From the NCBI GenBank assembly GCA_024256245.1, contig JAKLZD010000044.1:1-10534 (forward strand): 10,534 nt of DNA. The letters run 5' to 3'. Shown here in pieces: positions 1 to 5,848 of the stretch. The position numbers were made by a program, and so were the translations under genes. The stretch comes from Candidatus Methylarchaceae archaeon HK01M (GTDB lineage Archaea; Thermoproteota; Nitrososphaeria; Nitrososphaerales; JACAEJ01). A model generated the notes under the pieces. That model made no database searches. It had not been told where the DNA came from and worked only from the letters and a program-made list of their open reading frames with translations. Within the stretch, counting starts at the first letter, position 1; the number at the start of each line of letters is the position of its first letter.

Positions 1-144
1 CTTTTTCAAGGCAGTGATTTTATCTTCCTTACTCAGTTGGTAGCTTAAAATGTAAGATGTAGCTATCCACAAAATGTCATAATAGGTCCCCATTCCTATG
101 GTGGAAACTTTAATCTTGGCTCTGCCGAACTCTCGGTATTCCAT
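1..144 (-). CDS. Aldo/keto reductase, N-terminal fragment (runs off the window)
   Basis: The reverse strand from the ATG at 144 reads 48 codons to the window edge with no stop. The translation begins MEYREFGRAKIKVSTIGMGT, which is the first beta-hairpin and first barrel strand of the NAD(P)H-dependent aldo/keto reductase family (usual form: MEYR-LGR-GLKVS-IGLGT). It ends SKEDKITALKK, fitting the first barrel helix, normally followed by a GI-LG-NLIDTAE segment with the catalytic Asp. That Asp, the Tyr, Lys and His of the active site all lie outside the window, so activity and substrate cannot be judged. The ATG is preferred because the nearest upstream in-phase region is A/T-rich promoter and a TATA-like box is centred 26 nt before it. 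Residues 21-36 between the first strand and helix look more hydrophobic than is usual for this loop. Family assignment is fairly firm; specific function is unknown. Confidence 0.75.
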   Translation of the reverse strand, partial: MEYREFGRAKIKVSTIGMGTYYDILWIATSYILSYQLSKEDKITALKK

Positions 145-164
145 ACTTACATTGTCTACCAAGA

Positions 165-175
165 CTTTTATATTT
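165..175 (-). promoter_or_regulatory. TATA-like box of the aldo/keto reductase gene
   Basis: On the reverse strand this reads AAATATAAAAG and is centred about 26 nt before the ATG at 144. That is the distance expected between an archaeal TATA box and the transcription start, so the transcript should be leaderless. No Shine-Dalgarno sequence precedes the ATG. Confidence 0.5.
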
Positions 176-184
176 TTAATCAGA

Positions 185-194
185 GATATAAAAT
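185..194 (+). promoter_or_regulatory. TATA-like box with no assigned gene
   Basis: GATATAAAAT on the plus strand resembles an archaeal TATA box. Transcription would begin near 212-216, inside the dyad at 207-225. No convincing ORF follows (an 11-codon ORF starts at 196/197 and a 19-codon GTG ORF follows). It may drive a long thrC leader or an untranslated RNA, or it may be chance in A/T-rich DNA. Confidence 0.25.
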
Positions 195-206
195 TATGGA
201 AGGAAA

Positions 207-225
207 TCCTGTTAATACAACAGGA
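207..225. repeat. Perfect 7-bp inverted repeat, possible operator
   Basis: The sequence TCCTGTT-aatac-AACAGGA is a perfect dyad with a 5-nt spacer. It lies between the divergent aldo/keto reductase promoter (165-175) and the plus-strand TATA-like box (185-194), where a dimeric regulator could touch both. It overlaps the predicted plus-strand start site. No protein in the window is an obvious partner. Confidence 0.35.
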
Positions 226-342
226 AGGTGATTGTTATTTTATCGTCGAGAGGAATCTGTGAGTGGCGAGAGATAATCGATGCATAATTCCTCAAATTGT
301 CTCAAGGAAACGGAGATAGAGAAGGAGAAGAAGGGGAGATTG

Positions 343-363
343 GTCTAGACTATATATACAGTC
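343..363 (+). promoter_or_regulatory. Likely distal thrC promoter with flanking dyads
   Basis: TATATAT at 351-357 is a strong TATA-like box. It abuts the palindrome GTCTAGAC (343-350) and is itself flanked by GACT (348-351) and AGTC (360-363). Initiation about 27 nt downstream, near 380, would give thrC a leader of about 130 nt, unlike the leaderless genes elsewhere in the window. The dyads could be an operator, or a chance product of the A/T-rich sequence. Confidence 0.4.
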
Positions 364-426
364 AAACTAGCAAACAAACTGCCTTTCTGGGAGGTACTCG
401 ATTCGCCCCAACACCAAAGACGGCAT

Positions 427-441
427 AATAATATTAATAAA
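427..441 (+). promoter_or_regulatory. Possible proximal thrC TATA element
   Basis: An A/T-only run (ataatattaataa) could be a second TATA box. Initiation would then fall near 460, giving a leader of roughly 50 nt that keeps the Shine-Dalgarno sequence at 493-500 but truncates the small upstream ORF at 445. Evidence is base composition and spacing only. Confidence 0.3.
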
Positions 442-444
442 TCA

Positions 445-507
445 ATGAGCTTAATGGGAACGAAGGCAATCGGGAAGATAGTTTTATCGATTGGGAGGAG
501 AAAGTAA
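445..507 (+). other. Possible 20-codon upstream ORF in the thrC leader
   Basis: An ATG at 445 opens a 20-codon frame that starts MSLMGTK and ends SIGRRK, with its TAA at 505-507, three nt before the thrC ATG at 511. It contains one Thr, three Ile and four Lys codons, so it is not an obvious threonine-attenuation peptide. No Shine-Dalgarno sequence precedes it. The thrC Shine-Dalgarno sequence lies inside its last codons, so translation of it could couple to thrC. It could equally be a chance ORF. Confidence 0.2.
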
Positions 508-510
508 GTT

Positions 511-1752
511 ATGCAAGATTTTAGCTTAAGATGTATAAGTTGTAGGTCTGAAGAGAGTATTGATAAAATAGTCTACCGCTGTAGAAGATGCGATGATCTA
601 CTCGAAGTCCGATTGGACTTAGAGAGGGCAAAGGAGAGGATCAATAAGAAAGAATGGAGCTCAAAGCCCCTTTCTGTTTGGAAGTATATTGGGCTCATCC
701 CTGTCTTCGATAGGAGCAAGATCGTGACTATTGGTGAAGGGGGTACTGGTCTGCATCGTTGTGACAATCTCGCAGAAGAGCTCGGAGTTAAAAATTTGTA
801 TGTGAAGAATGAAGGGGAGAACCCAACAGGGTCCTTTAAAGACAGAGGCATGACCATAGGTGTGACGAAGGCTATGGAGTTGGATGTAAGCGAGGTTGCA
901 TGTGCATCTACTGGGAATACCGCTGCATCCTTGGCTGCCTATTCTGCCAAAGCTCGTCTGAGATGTATGATCTTGATCCCATATGGTGCGATCGCTCTGG
1001 GCAAACTCGCTCAAGCCATGATCTATGGTGCCAAAGTAATAGCGATAAAGGGAAACTTCGACGACGCACTCTCTATGGTTTTAGATGCTAGCAAGAACCT
1101 TGGTCTATACCTACTCAACTCTATCAATCCTTTAAGGATAGAAGGACAGAAGACCGCAGCCTTTGAGATATGCGACCAACTTGGTTGGCATGCACCCGAT
1201 AGGCTTGTGATCCCCATAGGAAATGCAGGGAATATAACAGCATACTGGAAGGGTTTTAAAGAATTTTATGAATTAGGCTTGATCAAAAGCCTACCAATGA
1301 TGACAGGAGTTCAAGCATATGGCTCAAGTCCTATAATTCAAGCAATAAAGGAAGGGAAGAAGACGATCCAGCCTTTAAAAGACCCAAGGACGGTAGCTAG
1401 TGCTATAAGGATTGGGAGACCAGTGAACTGGAAGAGGGCGATGATGGCCATAATAGAATCTGATGGCAAAGCTGAAACTGTGACGGATGAAGAAATAATC
1501 TCCGCTCAAAGGCTTCTGGCAAGAAAGGAAGGGCTTTTCGTAGAACCTGCGAGTGCATCGAGCATAGCCGGTCTAAAGAAGTTGATCGAATTAGGAGAGA
1601 TAGATAGAGAAGAAGAGATAGTCTGTGTTGCTACAGGTCATGGATTGAAGGACCCTGACAGTGCCATAGAATATAGTGAAGAACCGATTTTGATAAAGCC
1701 AGACCTCAAGATTTTAAGAGAAGTGATCGAAGGGGCGACCATCAAGGTTTAA
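511..1752 (+). CDS. thrC: Threonine synthase, zinc-ribbon type
   Basis: This PLP enzyme converts O-phospho-L-homoserine and water to L-threonine and phosphate, the last step of threonine biosynthesis in the cytoplasm. The 413-residue product has an N-terminal CxxC...CxxC zinc ribbon (Cys 8, 11, 24, 27), usual in archaeal threonine synthases. The fold-type II core follows: the PLP lysine K110 in ENPTGSFKDRG, the substrate/phosphate loop STGNTAA (133-139) and the glycine-rich GNAGN (237-241). The purine-rich GGGAGGAG at 493-500 is a good Shine-Dalgarno sequence for the ATG at 511. No homoserine kinase or dehydrogenase gene lies beside it. It converges on hisS with only 6 nt between stop codons. 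Related PLP lyases such as threonine dehydratase or cysteate synthase are less likely because of the zinc ribbon and the GSFKDRG context, though cysteate synthase is a close relative. Confidence 0.92.
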   Translation: MQDFSLRCISCRSEESIDKIVYRCRRCDDLLEVRLDLERAKERINKKEWSSKPLSVWKYIGLIPVFDRSKIVTIGEGGTGLHRCDNLAEELGVKNLYVKNEGENPTGSFKDRGMTIGVTKAMELDVSEVACASTGNTAASLAAYSAKARLRCMILIPYGAIALGKLAQAMIYGAKVIAIKGNFDDALSMVLDASKNLGLYLLNSINPLRIEGQKTAAFEICDQLGWHAPDRLVIPIGNAGNITAYWKGFKEFYELGLIKSLPMMTGVQAYGSSPIIQAIKEGKKTIQPLKDPRTVASAIRIGRPVNWKRAMMAIIESDGKAETVTDEEIISAQRLLARKEGLFVEPASASSIAGLKKLIELGEIDREEEIVCVATGHGLKDPDSAIEYSEEPILIKPDLKILREVIEGATIKV

Positions 1753-1758
1753 CTTAAT

Positions 1759-3048
1759 TTAACTTACTTCAGCCTTTAGAAAGGGTACTACTTCATCGAC
1801 TCCTATCCGCCTTTCAGTACCATCTCCCATATTTTTAAGAACTATCTCCTTTTGCGAATACTCCCTTGGTGCGATTATCAAGACATATCTTGCCCTTAAA
1901 GAAGATGCGACCTCCATCTGCTTCTTCAAACTTCTACCAGACAGATCGGCCTCCACTCTCACCCCACTCCTCCTCAAATCTGATGCCAATCGAGTAGCTT
2001 GTTTGATGAAATCTTTGTTTGCATATGCAACGTAGATCATCCCTTGCTCTTCTTTACTCTTGGCTAGACCTCTTTTTGATAATGCGAGTATTATTCTCTC
2101 CACACCTCCCGCAACGCCTGTTGCCAACAGATCCGGTCTGCCAAAGACTGAAGGCAGACTATCAAATCTTCCACCACCTGCCAAAGCTCCTATATCTACA
2201 TGCTCTTCATCAAATACCTCAAAGACTACACCATCATAGTAATCCAATCCTCTGACTATCCCCATGCTCAAGAAAACGCCCCCTATACCTCTTGCATGAA
2301 GAGAATCTGTTATGCTCTTCAGATTTTTGAGATTTTGAACTTCTTTCTCTTCCAACATATCTATGACTTTATAAGGCGCGCCTCTTATTTTGCCGAATTC
2401 GATTATCTTTCTCATCACGTGTTCATCTATGCCTTTATCGGCGTACTCTTCTATTATCTGCGAGGTACTCTTCTTCTTTATCTTGTCCAGAGCCCTTAAA
2501 GCCTCTAAGATAAGATCTTCATCATCTGTCTTCATCTCTCTCCTTACATATTCTTCCACCACTTTCCTATCCCCGATCTCTATGAAGCAGTTCTTCAGAC
2601 CTAGCTTGTCGAATATAACGTGAGTTAGATCCACTATCTCTACATCTGCCTCTACGCTCTTTGAGCCGAATATCTCTGCATCCCACTGATAAAACCATCT
2701 ATACCTTCCATACTGAGGTTCGTCGTACCTCCACATACTAGAGAAAGAGCACAATTTTATGGGAAGTTGAAGATCACGGCGGGAAGCAACGAACCTTGTC
2801 ATCCCAACTGTGAGATCGAACCTCAGCCCCAGATCTCGGCCCCCCTTATCTTTAAAACAATATATCTCCTCTGATATTGCAGGTCCGCTCTTCGCCTCTA
2901 ATGTGCTCAAGAGTTCTATTGGCGACGACTCCATGAGCTTGAAACCGAAAAGCTTTGATACCTCTAAGAAGGTGCTTCTTATCTTCTCCACCACCTCAAA
3001 ATCCTCTGGCTCTAAGTCACGCATACCCCGAGGCAACCGAAACTTCAT
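1759..3048 (-). CDS. hisS: Histidyl-tRNA synthetase
   Basis: This class II synthetase attaches histidine to tRNA-His using ATP. The 429-residue product is normal in length for the family. It opens with the PRGMRDLEPED segment. Motif 2 lies at about 107-128 (RYDEP...GRYRWFYQWDAEIFG), the histidine-specific HisA motif RGLDYYDGVVFEV at 266-278 with the catalytic arginine R266, the glycine-rich AGGGRFDSL at 290-298, and motif 3 at 310-321 (TGVAGGVERIIL). An anticodon-binding domain follows from about residue 337. The HisA motif carries Asp where bacterial enzymes usually have Thr (YYTG). The ATG at 3048 is supported by a TATA-like box 27 nt upstream. It lies 77 nt downstream of the RFC gene on the same strand but seems to have its own promoter. 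Its stop is 6 nt from the thrC stop, so the two transcripts must overlap at their 3' ends. The paralogue HisZ is unlikely because the catalytic motifs are intact. Confidence 0.94.
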   Translation of the reverse strand: MKFRLPRGMRDLEPEDFEVVEKIRSTFLEVSKLFGFKLMESSPIELLSTLEAKSGPAISEEIYCFKDKGGRDLGLRFDLTVGMTRFVASRRDLQLPIKLCSFSSMWRYDEPQYGRYRWFYQWDAEIFGSKSVEADVEIVDLTHVIFDKLGLKNCFIEIGDRKVVEEYVRREMKTDDEDLILEALRALDKIKKKSTSQIIEEYADKGIDEHVMRKIIEFGKIRGAPYKVIDMLEEKEVQNLKNLKSITDSLHARGIGGVFLSMGIVRGLDYYDGVVFEVFDEEHVDIGALAGGGRFDSLPSVFGRPDLLATGVAGGVERIILALSKRGLAKSKEEQGMIYVAYANKDFIKQATRLASDLRRSGVRVEADLSGRSLKKQMEVASSLRARYVLIIAPREYSQKEIVLKNMGDGTERRIGVDEVVPFLKAEVS

Positions 3049-3071
3049 CGTAGATTCAACTACCCTTTTTC

Positions 3072-3078
3072 ATTTAAG
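3072..3078 (-). promoter_or_regulatory. TATA-like box of hisS
   Basis: On the reverse strand this reads CTTAAAT, centred 27 nt before the hisS ATG, so a leaderless transcript is expected. A second A/T element (reverse-strand TTTTAAATAA, near 3107-3117) is about 60 nt upstream and could be an alternative start giving a leader of about 35 nt. Confidence 0.4.
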
Positions 3079-3125
3079 AGGCTTTGAATAGAATTGTGAT
3101 TCGGGTTATTTAAAATGTTTCGAAT

Positions 3126-4124
3126 TTATCGCTTTGTCTCTTTCTTCTTGGTTATAAAACCAGATTCCTTGCCTATCTTTCCAAGCTCGGCTATCATAGC
3201 CGTGAGTTGAATGTCTGGTTGTGCACCTACTATCAGCCTATAATCATACTTGGCCAACGATTCTGCAACTTCATCTAGATTCTGCAAGTCGAGCTTGAAT
3301 ATCGCTTCATTCGCATACTTTATTACATCTCGCTCAGACATGCCATAAACCCTCATCAACTCCAAGAGCTTCTCTCTTGCTTGCTTGAACTCCCCCCTTA
3401 AAGCTAGATCGACCAGCTTTCCTACCTCTGATTTACCTGATATTCCAGCGGTCTTCTTGACATTCTCAAAGTTCACTTTACCAAAAGATGCTGATGATTG
3501 AAGCGTGTTTATGGCTAGCCTCAGATCTCCTCCACTTATCTCGTAAATCAGGCTCAGAGCCTTATCTCCAAAATCAACCTCTTCCTCTTTGCAGATATGC
3601 CTTAAATAATCTACAACATCTTCCTCATTCAACCGAAGGAACCTGAAGATAGCGCATCTGCTCTGAATGGGCTCTATTATTCCTGAAGAGTAATTACAGA
3701 CCAGTATGAACCTACATATCCTTGAGCTTTCCTCCATTATCCTCCTCAATGCTGTCTGTGCATCGTTGGTCATCTCATCGGCTTCATCTAGAATTATTAT
3801 TCTAAGAGGAGCTTCGCCACCTATGCCCACGTATCTCGAAAAGGTCTTCACCCTATCTCTAACTATATTTATGCCCCTCTCATCTGAAGCGTTAAGTTCT
3901 AGTGTGTAATCCCTCCAAGACTCTCCCAGTATCTTTCTTACTATGCAGAGAGCAGCAGTTGTTTTGCCAGTACCGGGAGGACCGGAGAAGAGCAGATGTG
4001 GCATTTCTCTTGGAGAGTTCAGCATGGACAGCAGTCTCTCTACTATGGCCTCTTGATTCACCAAATCCTTTAGTTCTACAGGTCTATACTTCTCCACCCA
4101 CATCAAGGTCTCTATTCTAGCCAT
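3126..4124 (-). CDS. rfcS: Replication factor C small subunit (clamp loader ATPase)
   Basis: RfcS subunits, with one RfcL, form the pentameric AAA+ clamp loader that opens the PCNA ring and places it on primed DNA. The product opens with WVEKYRP, the RFC signature. It has Walker A GPPGTGKTT (48-56), Walker B IIILDEADE (109-117) and the SRC arginine-finger motif (155-157), counting from the ATG at 4124. This gives 332 residues, close to the usual 320-330. A longer reading from a TTG one codon upstream (4127) is possible, but a TATA-like box centred 26 nt before the ATG favours 4124 and a leaderless transcript. The C-terminus is a short Lys-rich tail (KKKETKR) and no obvious PCNA-binding motif was seen. 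RfcL is often a neighbour in archaea but is absent here. The product is too short and too regular to be RfcL. Confidence 0.95.
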   Translation of the reverse strand: MARIETLMWVEKYRPVELKDLVNQEAIVERLLSMLNSPREMPHLLFSGPPGTGKTTAALCIVRKILGESWRDYTLELNASDERGINIVRDRVKTFSRYVGIGGEAPLRIIILDEADEMTNDAQTALRRIMEESSRICRFILVCNYSSGIIEPIQSRCAIFRFLRLNEEDVVDYLRHICKEEEVDFGDKALSLIYEISGGDLRLAINTLQSSASFGKVNFENVKKTAGISGKSEVGKLVDLALRGEFKQAREKLLELMRVYGMSERDVIKYANEAIFKLDLQNLDEVAESLAKYDYRLIVGAQPDIQLTAMIAELGKIGKESGFITKKKETKR

Positions 4125-4146
4125 CAATTATGATAAGGGGGGGTAC

Positions 4147-4153
4147 TTATAAT
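4147..4153 (-). promoter_or_regulatory. TATA-like box of rfcS
   Basis: The self-complementary TTATAA at 4147-4152 is centred about 26 nt before the ATG at 4124. It fixes the ATG, rather than the TTG at 4127, as the likely start of a leaderless message. Because it is palindromic it could also serve the plus strand. Confidence 0.45.
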
Positions 4154-4214
4154 GCATTATGATGTTTCAAACTTATTGACAGGTCGATGTGGGAAATGTT
4201 TTCGAAGATCGTAC

Positions 4215-4714
4215 GATCCATCTCTAAGATATAGGAGGCATGTGTTTAAAGACAGGATTCATGCAGGCTAACGTCTGGCACAGGAGTTTAGAAGGTATAA
4301 GACCGAAGTGGTGTTCATTATCGCTATAGAACTCCACAAATCCTTTGATCTCATAATTATCAGGAAGATTCTATTCATATGGAGTATGAAGCAGGTTTTG
4401 AAGCGATAACCTCCGATGGTATAAAATCTCTTAATGAGCCTCTAGTGGGACAGCTGGGTCTGACAAAGGAAGAGATCGATGAATATTCTTCAAAAGTAAT
4501 AGAAAAGATAAGAAGGAGAACGGGGAAGTTGAGGAGAGAAAAGCCCTTTCCAGATCTAAAGGACAATATCGTCATGCTTGTAGAGGATGGCCTTGCCTTT
4601 GGTTATATCTTTAAAATCGGGCTTCTAGTCTTTCACGCTACTGGAGCAGGGGATAAGCTCCTACACCTTATTTTTAAGATTGGGAAATCATACCCAAATG
4701 TGCTACAAGTTTAG
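4215..4714 (+). pseudogene. Decayed phosphoribosyltransferase (COG1926-type), paralogue of the gene at 4703-5374
   Basis: The plus strand carries a broken copy of the phosphoribosyltransferase encoded on the opposite strand. In one frame, 4215-4268 reads YDPSLRYRRHVFKDRIHAG, which aligns without gaps to residues 7-24 of the intact protein (PAFRNRKYVFEDRMAAG). A TAA stop follows at 4269. The same frame continues (LAQEF..., then IELHKSFDLIIIRKI) and lacks about 13 residues (39 nt), including the PAGGVPVGY loop, at 4328/4329. A 1-nt loss near 4383-4387 shifts into the frame open from 4379, which reads EAGF-AI-SDG, NEPL, LGL, EKPFPDL and VEDGLAFGY, matching intact residues 78-150. Beyond about 4615 similarity is weak. 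The IDDG of the PRPP motif is changed to VEDG. The open 111-codon frame from 4379 is thus a remnant, not a separate gene. Its 3' end overlaps the 3' end of the intact gene by 12 nt. Confidence 0.8.
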
Positions 4715-5374
4715 ATAATCCTTGACTTCCCCTTCGGATAGGTCGTACCATGATCTATATGCATCAGCTACAGCGTAGGGGAATCCTTCCCTTACGTTTA
4801 AGCAGACGATCATGTCAGAATATGGTTTCACCAATTTGATGGCGTGGGCCGAAGCTGTTGGAGTGGCAATTATTATTTTCTTTGGACTATTTTCCTTCAC
4901 AGATATGGCCGTAGCCAGCATACTATAGCCTGATGCCAAACCATCATCGATCAGCAAAACATCCTTGTTTCTAAGGTCTGGGAATTGTTTCTCCCCTCTA
5001 AAAACTTTCAGTCTTTTCTTGATCTCCTTCTTCTCCTCATCGACACATCTTTTTACCACTTCTTCGGATAAACCGAGATTCACAAGCAGGGGTTCATTAA
5101 ATATTACATATCCATCCCAAGTAACAGCACCAAATCCAGCTTCAGGGTTCCATGGTATGTGGATCTTCCTTACAACGATTACATCGAATGGCAGGTTCAG
5201 CTCTTTAGCAACTACATAGCCTACCGGTACCCCACCGGCTGGTATCGCCAGAACGATGGCATCCTTTCCCACTAGACCTTTAAGCTTCTTGGCTATCAGA
5301 TGACCTGCAGCCATTCTATCTTCGAATACGTACTTTCTGTTTCTGAAAGCCGGTTCATCGATGAGTTTCGACAT
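4703..5374 (-). CDS. Predicted phosphoribosyltransferase, COG1926 type
   Basis: The 223-residue product has the type I phosphoribosyltransferase fold. The PRPP-binding motif is VLLIDDGLASGYSM at 139-152, with the paired acidic residues D143 and D144 (family form VLLVDDG-ATG-TM). Earlier, AIPAGGVPVGYVVAKEL (43-59) and DVIVVRKI (64-71) form the first strands and pyrophosphate loop. The EAGFGAVTWDG segment (78-88) is typical of the COG1926 group, whose substrate is not established; orotate, adenine or xanthine-guanine enzymes have different surroundings. The family usually spans 210-230 residues, so the gene looks complete. The ATG at 5374 has a TATA-like box 25-33 nt upstream and no Shine-Dalgarno sequence. 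It sits tail-to-tail with a decayed copy of itself (4215-4714), which suggests that the function is dispensable in two doses. It is a likely soluble cytoplasmic protein. Confidence 0.82.
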   Translation of the reverse strand: MSKLIDEPAFRNRKYVFEDRMAAGHLIAKKLKGLVGKDAIVLAIPAGGVPVGYVVAKELNLPFDVIVVRKIHIPWNPEAGFGAVTWDGYVIFNEPLLVNLGLSEEVVKRCVDEEKKEIKKRLKVFRGEKQFPDLRNKDVLLIDDGLASGYSMLATAISVKENSPKKIIIATPTASAHAIKLVKPYSDMIVCLNVREGFPYAVADAYRSWYDLSEGEVKDYLNL

Positions 5375-5398
5375 ATTTCAAATAATTTTAGGTAAACC

Positions 5399-5407
5399 TA
5401 TTTTTAA
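5399..5407 (-). promoter_or_regulatory. TATA-like box of the phosphoribosyltransferase gene
   Basis: On the reverse strand this reads TTAAAAATA, 25-33 nt before the ATG at 5374. The spacing fits a leaderless or nearly leaderless transcript. Confidence 0.45.
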
Positions 5408-5483
5408 GTATCTTTACATGATGTTAGAAGGAAAGTGAAGCCTTAAACTCTCCTATGCATATAATTGTTAACCATCAATAATT

Positions 5484-5545
5484 GGACGTTAGTCGCCCAG
5501 ACCTATTTGGGCGGTTTGGTTGTTGAGCCCTCAAACCTTCTTTTT
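5484..5545 (+). ncRNA. Candidate small structured RNA with terminal T-run
   Basis: A TATA-like CATATAATT (5458-5466) predicts a start near 5485-5490. The region then forms a stem of 8 pairs (5494-5501 with 5506-5513, one G-T pair, CCTA loop). A second stem pairs GTTTG (5514-5518) with CAAAC (5532-5536), or alternatively TTGA with TCAA inside it. The second stem is followed by TTCTTTTT (5538-5545). Promoter, tandem hairpins and T-run are in the order expected for a short RNA of about 60 nt. No C/D boxes, tRNA features or coding frame were seen. The structure might instead be part of a leader for the small ORF at 5607. Confidence 0.25.
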
Positions 5546-5568
5546 AAATCCTAAATTATTTAAGATAA

Positions 5569-5576
5569 TATTAAAT
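5569..5576 (+). promoter_or_regulatory. Possible TATA box for the small ORF at 5607
   Basis: The A/T run around TATTAAAT lies about 34 nt before the GTG at 5607. Initiation near 5598-5602 would leave a leader under 10 nt. The surrounding DNA (5541-5600) is A/T-rich throughout, so the exact box is uncertain. Confidence 0.3.
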
Positions 5577-5606
5577 GCTGAATACTTTCTAATTATAACA
5601 AAATAA

Positions 5607-5769
5607 GTGAAAAAAGGAAAAAGAGGAGATAGGAAAGGCCGAGGAAGTAGCCGAAAAAACTGGCGAAGTTGCTGGCAAAGCTGCAAAGAAAGGTCTGGGA
5701 ATTGTTAAAGGATTCGGAAAGGGATTAAAGAAAACAGTAAAGGGAGAAGAAGAGGAAAAGAAAGAATGA
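5607..5769 (+). CDS. Small Lys/Glu-rich protein, start out of frame across an A6 run
   Basis: From 5611 to the TGA at 5767-5769 there is an open frame of 52 codons with strong amphipathic character. It contains EEVAEKTGEVAGKAAKKGLG and KGFGKGLKKTVKG and ends in a Lys/Glu tail. It has no ATG, GTG or TTG start, and a TGA (5608-5610) closes it upstream. A GTG at 5607 lies one base out of phase. If the A6 run at 5610-5615 had five A, the GTG frame would read MKKEKEEIGKAEEVAEK and join the ORF exactly, giving about 54 residues. The simplest reading is a genuine small gene with a one-base insertion, from mutation or from an assembly error; slippage during transcription is possible but less likely at six A. 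The repeated charged/glycine helix resembles small stress or LEA/CsbD-like proteins, but I recognise no family. It has no membrane segment or cysteine. Confidence 0.5.
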
Positions 5770-5848
5770 GGTAAGGCCTGAGAGTTACGGGTCTCAAGAG
5801 TGAAAATAGATCTCTCATCTCCTTAGATAGCAGAAATGTTAAAGTTGA

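Larger units (their letters stand above)
145..510. other. Gene-free stretch between divergent aldo/keto reductase and thrC
   Basis: This 366-nt stretch separates two divergently transcribed genes. It holds TATA-like boxes on both strands (165-175 minus; 185-194, 351-357 and about 427-441 plus), a 7-bp dyad at 207-225, a short palindrome next to the 351-357 box, and a 20-codon ORF ending just before thrC. I searched it by eye for a tRNA (T-loop and acceptor pairing), a C/D-box RNA and a longer ORF and found none. The purine-rich run around 305-335 has no clear function. Confidence 0.6.

Noticed and set aside
400..425. Possible tRNA T-arm around the CTCGATTCGCC sequence
   Set aside because: The preceding five bases do not pair with the following CGCCC, and no acceptor or anticodon stem could be built on either strand.
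4122..4127. TTG at 4127 as the start of rfcS
   Set aside because: The ATG one codon later is the better start codon, lies at the usual distance from the TATA-like box and gives the common N-terminus length.
4152..4271. A 39-codon ORF with a CGKC motif before the pseudogene
   Set aside because: The second half is the N-terminus of the decayed phosphoribosyltransferase; the first half, which holds the CGKC, has no ribosome site and only chance support.
4379..4714. A free-standing 111-residue hypothetical protein
   Set aside because: Its sequence aligns to the middle of the neighbouring phosphoribosyltransferase and continues upstream in another frame past a stop, so it is a pseudogene fragment.
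5780..5830. Hairpin TGAGA...TCTCA downstream of EF-2
   Set aside because: Only five pairs with an 8-nt loop and no following T-run on the EF-2 strand; likely chance.
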